Assembly: GCA_032718865.1 (NCBI GenBank)
Contig: JALUTQ010000004.1
Span: 2,232,001 to 2,296,000, forward strand
Source of the DNA: Tilletia caries
Lineage: Eukaryota; Basidiomycota; Exobasidiomycetes; Tilletiales; Tilletiaceae
DNA length: 64,000 nucleotides
Direction: 5' to 3'
The notes under the pieces were generated by a model. The model was not told the DNA's origin and ran no database searches. It worked only from the letters and a program-made list of their open reading frames with translations. Shown here in pieces: positions 55,959 to 64,000 of this stretch; within the stretch, counting starts at the first letter, position 1, and each line of letters starts with the position of its first letter. A program made the position numbers and the translations under genes.

Positions 55959-56160
55959 CAACAACTCTGGGCATCCCTTGCGCGAGCGCATCCCGTGTAA
56001 TCCCACGAGGGGTTCGACACGGGCGGCTGACCTCAGAGTTGCGGCCGGGGACGGGGTAGAACTGCAAAAGAGAGTCCAAAAGCAAACGGACTTCCTGTTG
56101 AACCAAGGAGACGGTCAGCAATGACAATGATAGAGAACGTTGAGGAAGGGTGGGAGGTAC

Positions 56161-57180
56161 TCACTGTCTGGAAGTCCGTAAGACGCGCCGCGCGTGCTGG
56201 GTGTCAACACTCTTGAGGTCGCCAGTAGCCTTGGGCGAGACGAATCCGAATTCCAGATCGGCGGCCGATGAGGAAGGTTGACCAGAACCTGTCTGGGACG
56301 GCGAGTTTCCTGAGGGACCTTTGGACCCACCGGACGAGGAAGGCGACCAGCCGAGACCATTGCTGAGTGGCTGTGCATTGGGATCAGGCGTGTAGGAGGG
56401 CACGGACCCGACCCCGCCGGAGGTAGCTTCCGAATTCGACGAGCCGATCCAAAAGCCACCGACGGTATTCGCACCCGCATCCATGCTGGCCTGTGTGCCC
56501 GAGGAGAATGTTGTTGCCGTAGGAGACGGCGCTGTGTGCGAAGCGTGCGTCTGGGGCGGATCCTGATGCTGTTGCTGCTGTATTTGAGAGAGACTGGATG
56601 GGGGACCAGAGCGGGGGCGACTGGGACCAGTCGAGGACCCATGCGTCTGCGAGAGGTGGACCGTAGAGGCCATACGCGCCGGAGGAGGACATGGAGGAGA
56701 ATGCAGAGATGCGCTCGCCGGCAGTGGCCTCTGCGAGCTGCTTGGTGTTGGCGAGCTGCATGCCGACGAGTTCCTCGACGGAGTTGACGGTGTTGTTCGC
56801 GTTGCCGGGCTGGTACGCACAGGCTGCGCGGTTGTTGGGGGCGGGCACGACGTTGGTACCGTGCAGTACGGAGGCACGATCGATGGAGGGGGTTACGGAG
56901 GCGCGATACCGAGCAGGAGCTTGGTGGCCTGGAAGCTGTCGGGGGGGAAGCGGGATGCCAGGTTGGCGGCGTCGGTCCCGAACAGGCGGTCGTGAGACGA
57001 GGGCGTTGTCGAACTGCTGTCCGCCGAAACTGACGGATGCGAGGGGCAGGAGGCGAGGAGAGCGCCCATGTCGAGGTTGGTAGGATGCTGATGAGGGGAT
57101 AGGGAGGCTGGGATGCGACGAGTTGGGTGTTGACTGACTGTTGAGCAGCGGGTCGACAGCGTGGAGAGGTGAATCATTTT
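56161..57180 (-). other. Unrecognised frames, possibly a decayed gene
   Basis: Several overlapping minus-strand frames. The most protein-like stretches are NNTVNSVEELVGMQLANTKQ, LAEATAGERISAFSSMS and ANLASRFPPDSFQATKLLLG, in different frames, plus a Ser/Gly-rich tail. This suggests a frameshifted host gene of unknown type. Confidence 0.3.
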
Positions 57181-57189
57181 CTAAAATTG

Positions 57190-57530
57190 AATTTTTGATT
57201 TCATACAGCGGATCAGCAGCGTGCTGGCAGCGTGTCAGTGTTGCCAAAAATTCAATGAAATCGTCCCAGTGTGACTGCAGCGTGTCGGCAGCGTGGTCAG
57301 AAAATTCAAAAAGTCATCCCCTTTTCTACATTTTCGTGCAGCGTATAAGCAGCGTGTCAGCAGGGTGCTGAGACGCTGTTGAAGGGGCTCCTCCCTTGGC
57401 AGCGTCTCAGCAGCGTCACAGTGTTTCAGCAGCGTACCCACAGCGCCTCATTTCTTACTGAGGCCCCTCCCTCGGCTCGAATTGGACAGAATGCCCTCCT
57501 CCGCCCGATTTGACAGAATGGCCCTCCTAT
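57190..57530. repeat. F6 repeat, reverse copy
   Basis: Repeated GCAGCGTGTCAGCAGCGTG units ending CATTTCTTACTG at about 57461, then two GACAGAATGCCCTCC units. Matches 45617-45700 in reverse complement. Confidence 0.6.
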
Positions 57531-58220
57531 AACTAACCACGTGATACACCACAATATCCCCCTGCCACAGGCATCACCATCACAGCCAGAAGTCCTCAAA
57601 ACAGACCGCAATCTCAACCATGTGTTCTACTGCACACGCTGAACGCACTCCATCTCTTTTGAGTCCATTCTATAAGTACATCGTAGAGATATCTGCTTTC
57701 GAAGAAGAGGCGACTTGGTGAGATCAGACGAAGTCTCAGGGTCTCTCGGCCGAGAACGAAGCTATGTCGAAGTTTTGGCCCTTGCTTGAACACCGAATGC
57801 TCCATAATGTGTAGGAGATACTTGTACCGACGTCTGCCTCGTGAACGGAGTCTTGAGACCGATCCTGTAATGATCATGATCACGTCGCGTCGCGTGACAC
57901 GACTCTGCTCTTGTCGATCTCGAGCTCGGGCCAGAAGGATGACGATAACCACCATCCTTCCTGGCCCGACCTCTCCTCAGTAGTAAGGATCGGTCGCCTC
58001 GTCACCTCGACTCGTTTCTCTCGATACTCTTTTCTTTCCCACCCTTGTCCCTCCCTTTTTTCGGAGTTATTCTTTCCTGATTTCTCGACGATTTACTGGC
58101 TTCCGGAGTTCTGAACAAGGTCTTAAGCAGGGTCTGGCGGTTTTTTCCCGACCCACCTCCCCTTCCGCCTTCGTTCTAACTCAGAGCCGGTCAGACCTGA
58201 GCCTGGGTCTTACAGACATG
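57531..58220. other. No recognisable gene
   Basis: Short frames only. 57920-58140 is pyrimidine-rich. Nothing supportable is seen. Confidence 0.25.
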
Positions 58221-58225
58221 TGCAT

Positions 58226-58810
58226 TACACCAGCAGACCATGGGGACAGGTCGTGACGGTCCCGCGGGATCTCCCGGGGCGGTCCCAGATCTGTATGGGC
58301 CCAGCCAGCGGGGGACTGTCCCGGCGGCGTTTCCTCCGCTATCCCGGGACTGACTGGGAGCGAAATCCTGGGACCGGCACCGGGACTGTCCGAGAAAGAG
58401 GAAAAAATTCGAATAAAAAAAAAACGAAAGATCAAAATCTATGGGGTTCGAACGCTCGACCCGCACAATCAGAATGACCAGTGCTTTCCACTGGACCATA
58501 AGTGCTTTTTCAGCACGGCAAATTATTCTCTAATCAGTACTTATACACTCAGTATTGGCATTATCGCGAGGCTGGTTAAGAAAACTCGCCCAAAAGTCTC
58601 GAATCACACCTCAGGGAACCATCCTGAGCATAGGCATTTGGAAAGGGGAGTGATTATCCTGTTATTTAGATTGACAGTCTTGGGACGGTCCCCGTGGGAC
58701 AATACCGGGATTTTTGCGCTAGGTCAGTCCCGGTCAGCCCCGTGGTCTTCTCCCGGGACACTCCCGCCCTGGGACACTCCCAGTCAGTCCCCCAGGTCTG
58801 CTGGTGTACT
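58226..58810. mobile_element. GTCCCGGGAC-motif inverted-repeat element
   Basis: Inverted ends TACACCAGCAGACC (about 58227) and GGTCTGCTGGTGTA (about 58795-58808), with GTGCAT outside one end and ATGCAC outside the other. Blocks of CCCGGGAC / GGGACTGTCC repeats lie just inside both ends. The middle holds a tRNA-like sequence. The exact ends and target duplication are unsettled. Confidence 0.6.
58438..58507 (-). other. tRNA-like (SINE-like) sequence
   Basis: On the minus strand, TGGTCCAGTGGAAAGCAC looks like an A box and D arm, and GCGTTCGAACCCC like a B box and T arm, 30 nt apart as in a tRNA. The anticodon arm does not fold cleanly and I cannot assign an anticodon. It is more likely a tRNA-derived repeat or decayed tRNA than a working gene. 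Confidence 0.45.
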
Positions 58811-59011
58811 ATGCACGGACATCAAAAGGCACTCGATCGATTACACTCGAAGTTTCAGTAGGAAGTGAACGAGGTGGCTCAATCGACTTCAAAGAAGAAA
58901 AGCGCAGAGGACTGATCATAGCCCCTTCTACCTACATGCCAAGTTTGAGGCTCCCGCGATGATTCTTTGGTTGCGGATGCTGATCTCTGGGTGTGTCAGT
59001 TGTTGCGGTTT

Positions 59012-59110
59012 TTTTGGGAGGGGCATTCTGTCAATTCGGGCGGAGGAGGGCATTCTGTCCAATTCGAGCCGAGGGAGGGGCATTCTGTCAAATTTCACCC
59101 GAGGCCGATC
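59012..59110. repeat. GACAGAATGCC repeat cluster
   Basis: Three copies of GGGCATTCTGTC(C)AATT within 90 bp, the reverse complement of the units at 57485-57530 and 45617. It lies 120-220 bp upstream of the DUF4112 gene, in its promoter or 5' leader. Confidence 0.6.
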
Positions 59111-59232
59111 GCGCGCCCATGAATCAACTGCGGTCCATGTTGAGGCTGAGGCCTGAGGACCACGACACCATTCGCCCACTTCACACCCCAGACTCTGCCC
59201 TCCCCACTTTTCACAGCGTCTCTCTTGCAGCC

Positions 59233-60168
59233 ATGGCTTCCCTCGCGACCGGCTTCCTCAACAAGAAGGTAAAGGAAAACATCAAGCGCCGCGCCAAGGC
59301 ATACGAGCCCCAAGACCCGTACTACATCATCACGACCAATGCGAACGGCAAGGAATCCAAGAAGCGCCGCGATCCTCCGCCGGGTCTCACGAAGCAGCAG
59401 AGCAAGCTCTACCTCAAAATCGCTCGCAGGGCCCATTAGTAAGTTTTCCACCCCAGGTCCCATCCCTCGATTTCCGGTCTGCAGACGCTGACGAGTTTCT
59501 CCTCCCCTTTTCCGATCGAAATCAGCCTCGACAAGGGCATCCGGATCGGCGGCTTTCGCTTCGGCTACACGTTCATTCTCGGTCTGATCCCAGGCGTGGG
59601 TGATGCCGCCGACGCAGCGCTCAATTGGTTCCTCGTCGTCCGTCCCGCCAAGAACGGATTCGAACTGCCCAAGTGGCTCGTCTCCCAGATGCTCGTCAAC
59701 AATGCCATCTCGGCCGGGGTCGGGCTTGTTCCCTTTGCGGGCGACATCATGCTCGCCATCTGGAAGGCCAACTCTAGGAATGCCAAGGTCAGTCGAGCCG
59801 TCGTTGGCGAAGATCCCGAGCACGTCGAGGTTGTGCTCTCTTTGCTTCTTCCTTTGTTCGTTGGGCGCCCTTGGCTGACTTTCTGCTGAATTCCAACTCC
59901 ACAGCTTCTTGAAGAGTACCTCCGCGTCGTAGGTGAGGCCCAGATCTCACAGGGTCTGCCCAACGTCACCAAGGGCAACCCCGCCGCGGCACCAAGCGGC
60001 TCCTCCAGCGTCGTACACCCCGGTCAAGCGGATGCCCGAGCCGACGCTGGAGAGGTCATCACTACCAGCCAGGGCAAGTTGAACACTTCGACTGCGTCTC
60101 AGGCAACTCCGGCCGCGGTTGAGGAGTCGCGGAAGTCTCGATTCAGTCTCAGAGGGCGGAAGAACTAG
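59233..60168 (+). CDS. DUF4112 family protein
   Basis: Three exons: 59233-59438, 59526-59787, 59905-60168. The introns start GTAAGT and GTCAGT and end CAG, all in phase; 243 residues. I chose ATG at 59233 for its context (CAGCCATGG) and because the frame upstream runs into repeat sequence. Residues about 65-155 carry the DUF4112 signature: LDKGIRIGGFRFGYTFILGL, IPGVGDAADAALNWFLV, LVSQMLVNNAISAGVG and LVPFAGDIMLAIWKANSRN, with two hydrophobic Gly-rich segments that could be membrane-associated. The N-terminus is basic and the C-terminus Ser/Ala-rich. The biochemical function is not known to me. It is one of two ordinary-looking genes in the window. Confidence 0.85.
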
Positions 60169-61058
60169 GGCGGACCCTCGCCCTTACAGACAAAGATCGA
60201 CATTGACTTGTCTCATATCAGGACTATCACTTGGACCACGAGCACTGAGGACGCAGGATGCAGATCAAGGAGGAACGTGCACAAGTCGAAGCCTCCGTTC
60301 TCTTCACAGATTCGAATTGGTCGCCCTCCAGACTCGCCGAGGATTCCTTACGGACGCCTATCGAACACCGTCTATCAAGTACCGCACCCCGGCGCAACGC
60401 TCCTTTCGAACCATTCTTTCCGATCCGTCGGTTTCGCATTCCTCTTCGCCGGCTCCTATCTACCTCGCTCTCTCCTTCTTCGACTCGGTCTCGCTTCTTT
60501 CTGCTTTCTTACTTCACTGTTCGGATACCCCCTTTCAAGCCCCCCCTCGTAATCTATATCGCAATACGCGTTAACATGATCTTCTGAATCTCGAACATGA
60601 AGTGACCTGGTCTGGGCTCTGGCCAGACACTGGACGTGCAAAGGAACGCGGAGAAAGGAGTGAGAGGCAGACAAGACAAGTTCCTGGGTTCAGAGAGGCT
60701 CTATTGCATCGACGATTCGTTCATAGTTCGAGCGTAAATATACAGAAGAGACCAAGTTCCGAATGCATGGGGTTTGCTATACAGGGGGAAAGATGTTGCC
60801 CTTTGCTTGCCGCCCATTAAAAGGTGGGTTGGCCGCCGAGCGATGTAGGAGGGAGGGAGAAAATATCCGTTGCGTCAGAGTCGAAAGAAAGCCGTACGGG
60901 GTGGGAGAAGACGAAAGAGAAGATGCGTGAAGATAAAGCCCGTGTCGTATCCAGCCCATCCGCTCGGAGGTGAAAGAAAAGAAGTACCTTCGGAGCCGGG
61001 TCCGGGCTGGCAAAGGTAGAAACCGTGTGCAAGCGCAGAAAGGAGGAGGGAGGTCCGT
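60169..61058. other. Intergenic region between two convergent genes
   Basis: Holds the 3' ends of the DUF4112 gene (+) and the ENA ATPase gene (-). Only short frames and no domain, presumably 3' untranslated regions and spacer. Confidence 0.5.
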
Positions 61059-64000
61059 TCAGACCCGAACCGCCTTCTCGGCCTCGCTGCCGTGCGCAGC
61101 CCTGCTCTCCACGTCGTCGTTTCCGCCAGAGATGACCGCATTTGGGCTCGAGTCCTGCCGACGGCGGAAGTAGACTCGCTTGCCGGCCTTGTATCCCTCG
61201 ATCGTGGCGATGAAGATGAGCATGGAGATGAAGACGACGGCCCATTCCCAGCTGATGGGCCGGTGGAGGAAGACGACGTCGTTGAGTCTGAATGGAAGAT
61301 CGAGGGCCGAGCAAGAGGAAGAATGGGCAGAGTCGTCAGCATCAGAGCGTAATCAAGAGGGGGGAAAGGCAAGGGAAATCCAGGCTGGCACAGTAACTCA
61401 CCCAGGAATGTAGATGATGGGGAACACGCTGATGAATCCGCCCACGATGCACCAGAACAAGAACTTGTTCGACCACACATCCGCGAAGAATTGGCGGTAC
61501 CACACCGTCGTCTTGCGCATCCGGAACAGGGACCGGCGGAGATCGAGAACCTCCCATGCCAGGAGTAGACTGCCGAAGGTCATCACCGCGAAGGTGGCAC
61601 TCCGCGCTCGGAAGACGGTCTCACACGTCGCAGCGTCGTCAAGTCCGGAGTTGCAGTCGGTACCGAGCTCGCCACCTCCCCAAGCGTAGACGACGAGAGC
61701 TGTTTGGAGTCGAAGTCAGAGATGTCAGTGTCCAAAGTCTTATCAAGGTAACGGCAAACACGTTCCCAATCTACTCACTGAAGTTGGCCAGACAGAGACC
61801 CGCCATGATCAAGCCGTACACGAACAGATCGGCAATCATCTCAGGTGTAAAGACACCCGTCTTGACGCTCCGAGGCTTGCGATCCATCACCCCCTCCCGT
61901 GCCTTCTCAAAGCCGAGACCCATGGCAGGCAGACCAGAGGTGACCATGATCACGTACAAGATCTCCACAGGTGAGAGCGGGAAGACCGAGAGCCCACTCT
62001 GGTCCTTGAACGCGAGTCCGATGAGGAGCAGACAACTCTGCGCCACGTTCTGCGCGAGGAGGTGCAGGAGGAACGCGCAGATGTTCTCGCTAATCCGGCG
62101 GCCCTCTTCGACGGCGGCCTCAATGCTCTTGAAGTTGTCGTCGGTGAGGACGAGGGAGGCGGCGTCCTTGGCGACGTCGCTACCGTTGCCCATCGCGATA
62201 CCGACATCGGACATCTTGAGACTAGGCGCATCGTTCACGCCGTCGCCAGTCATCGCGCAGAAACGTCCGCGGCGGTGAAGAGCTTCGATCAGCCGGACTT
62301 TCGTCGAGGGTGCACAGCGCGCGATGACGAGCGGTAGCAATGGAAGTGCGTCAATCTCGTCGTCGGAGAGCTTGTCGAATTGGGAAGCGGTCATGACAAG
62401 CGCGTCGCGTTCGCGTTGCGAGAAGGCGGACAAGTCGCGGGGCAGCAGACCGATATCGCGCGCGATGGCCGCAGCCGTCGATGGGTGATCGCCCGTAGCC
62501 ATCCGGACTTGAATGCCTGCATTTCGGCAAGTGGCCACTGCTCCTGCGGACTCGGGACGGGGAGGGTCGTAGATGCCGACTAGACCGAGGAATCGCATCT
62601 CCCGCTCGACGTGGACTCGCTCGAGGGAGCTGCCCTGAGCAACTTCGTCCTCGGTCATCTCGCGCTGGGCCAAGGCGAGCACGCGGAGTCCACCGCTGGC
62701 GAGGGCATCCATGTTCTCCAACACACGCTTGGTGAAATCGTCCGAGATGGGCTCGTTCGTGTCATCGGTGAGTTGTACAGAAGTGCAGGCTTCGAGGACG
62801 CGCTCGACGGCGCCCTTGAGGAAGGCCATGTTCTTGCCTGAGTCGTGGTGGGTGTAGGTGACAGCCATCCGCTTGACGCTGGAGTCGAAGGGATATTCCT
62901 GGATCTGCTTCCATTCCGCTGGCTTCTCGTCGCGTTCCTTCTCCTCCGCGTTGCCCGACTTGGTCCAGCGCTGTCGACTCCAGTTAAATCGGCTGGAGAA
63001 AGTCGCAAGGGCACACTCGGTCGTATCGCCGTGCGCGGACCACTCACCCGTCTCCTTGTCCTGGAAGACGACGGCGGTTGTGCAGAGCGAAGAGACATTG
63101 AGGAAGTCGGCAAAGTTTGAGTTTTCGTTGGCGTATTCTTCTGTAACCTTGCGGCCAGCCTGGTTGGAGATGGTCTGGTTGAGATCCGTAGGCTGGGCGT
63201 CGTGGAGATGGACATCGCCGAGAGTGGGGTTGAAGGGCTCGTTGGTTTCGTCGACGACAAGAGTGCCGTATGCTGGAAGCCATGCGCGACGAAGTACCAT
63301 TCTACCTTGCGTCAGGGTTCCAGTCTCTGAAGGTGAAGGATGTGTGGTCAGTTAATCCATTGGGAAACTCGGGGTGGACGGTGAGTGTCATTCTACTCAC
63401 TGTCTGAGCAAATGTCAGTGACGGCTCCGAGAGCCTCGAGAGATTCCATTCGTCGGACAATGACATTGCGCTTGACCCTGTGTGAGGTGGAGTTTCGCGT
63501 CAGAACAGAAAGATTGTGTGGTAGAAGTGCATGACCAAGATGCTTACATAGCACGCGTACCGGCAGACATGGTGATGGTGAGTACGGCTGACAGTGACGC
63601 GGGGATCATAGAGACACCAGTAGCAACAGCACTGTAAGGCGAAGTGGAAGTTTGTCAGATGCCAGATGAGAAGGCGCAGTCCGAGAGAAGTAGAGAGGAA
63701 GCAAACTTACTAGATGATGACTTCGCGTGTGGTGACGCGGAAGCGACCGTTGGCTGCGATACAGATGATTGCAAAGACGACAGCGATGAAAAAGAGAAGA
63801 ACTGCAGGGAAGAAATAGCGGCGTATCAGGTATCTGAAAGACGACTGGTGCCCGCGTCCAGACGAGAGACACTCACTCGCAAGTTGAGAGAGCTTCTGCT
63901 GCAGCGGGGTGCCCTTTGTCAAACCCAGGAACGAAGCGAGCTGGTCCCAGATGGTGAGCGCACCAGCCTGGACATACTGGTGCGGTTTGACCTTGCCGTG
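61059..64000 (-). CDS. ENA-type (IID) Na+/K+ exporting P-type ATPase, 5' end outside window
   Basis: Type IID ATPases pump Na+ or K+ out across the plasma membrane and give salt tolerance. Exons read on the minus strand: 64000-63877 (partial), 63801-63711, 63631-63548, 63477-63401, 63326-61779, 61699-61402, 61287-61059. All introns are about 60-115 bp, and those checked join in phase. Motifs in order: the N-terminal GTPLQQKLSQLA, membrane segments LLFFIAVVFAIICIAANG and IPASLSAVLTITMSAGTRAM, the phosphorylation site CSDKTGTLTQG (split by an intron in the Lys codon), KGAVERVLEAC in the nucleotide domain, ATGDHPSTAAAIARDIG, then GDGVNDAPSLKMSDVGIAMG and later membrane segments. The protein ends at TGA 61059. 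No frameshift is seen, unlike the transposon genes. The first part of the gene lies beyond position 64000. Confidence 0.93.

Noticed and set aside
58438..58507. Functional tRNA gene
   Set aside because: A- and B-box-like parts are present but the anticodon arm does not pair and no anticodon can be assigned; it lies inside a repeat element.

Overview
This looks like a gene-poor, transposon-dense segment of a basidiomycete fungal chromosome. The evidence is short GT-AG introns of about 50-120 bp in every convincing gene, a Plavaka-type CACTA transposase, a chromodomain Ty3/gypsy element, a PIF/Harbinger element, hAT-like elements, and an ENA-type P-type ATPase with many short introns. I cannot place it to genus. 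The only gene structures that look like ordinary host genes and appear intact lie at the right end: a DUF4112 family protein (59233-60168, +) and the ENA-type cation ATPase (61059 to beyond the window end, -). Almost everything to the left is mobile DNA, mobile-element remnants, or host-gene fragments cut by insertions.

Left part (1-9.5 kb): an AT-rich hAT-like element interrupts a minus-strand gene fragment. A hAT-type MITE (254-982) sits inside that element. A 3.8 kb PIF/Harbinger transposon (983-4787) has inserted into the last three bases of the MITE. The Harbinger carries a spliced Myb/SANT-like accessory gene (+) and a frameshifted DDE transposase (-).

9.6-17.6 kb holds a complete, young Ty3/gypsy chromovirus: near-identical 808/809 bp LTRs, a CCTTG target duplication, Gag with zinc knuckle, Pol with protease-RT-RNase H-integrase-chromodomain, and an extra third ORF before the 3' LTR. 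That third ORF joins a C2H2 zinc finger to a JmjC/cupin-like domain, and it is the most striking candidate for a new system here.

17.6-35 kb: truncated disordered-protein genes, hAT transposase fragments and short-motif repeat elements. A non-autonomous LTR element (A, 22014-25719, TSD CCCGT) has a 3' LTR split by a 1.16 kb hAT-like element, which itself carries a small, intact two-exon gene. Further MITE copies, an acidic-protein fragment, a PAS-like ORF and a gypsy RNase H remnant follow.

35-44.6 kb is one broken DIRS-like retroelement gene on the minus strand, opened by nested insertions that can be peeled apart by their target duplications. LTR element C (TSD GAAAG) lies in its N-terminal part. 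A solo gypsy LTR (TSD AGTCC) lies further on; it is itself split by a hAT-like element (TSD GCGTCGAT), which in turn contains LTR element B. Element B carries an FHA-like ORF.

44.6-59.2 kb: more repeats, an unrecognised spliced gene (47771-49992) next to the Plavaka-type transposase, a decayed plasma-membrane H+-ATPase fragment, and a tRNA-like sequence inside a repeat built on GTCCCGGGAC.

Two cross-cutting signals stand out. A roughly 12-bp motif centred on CGGTAC is arrayed in the sense orientation of the chromovirus, the solo LTR and the three non-autonomous LTR elements. Separately, several hAT-like families with terminal CAGNG or TAAGG and 8-bp target duplications have interiors packed with a family-specific short, often palindromic, motif.
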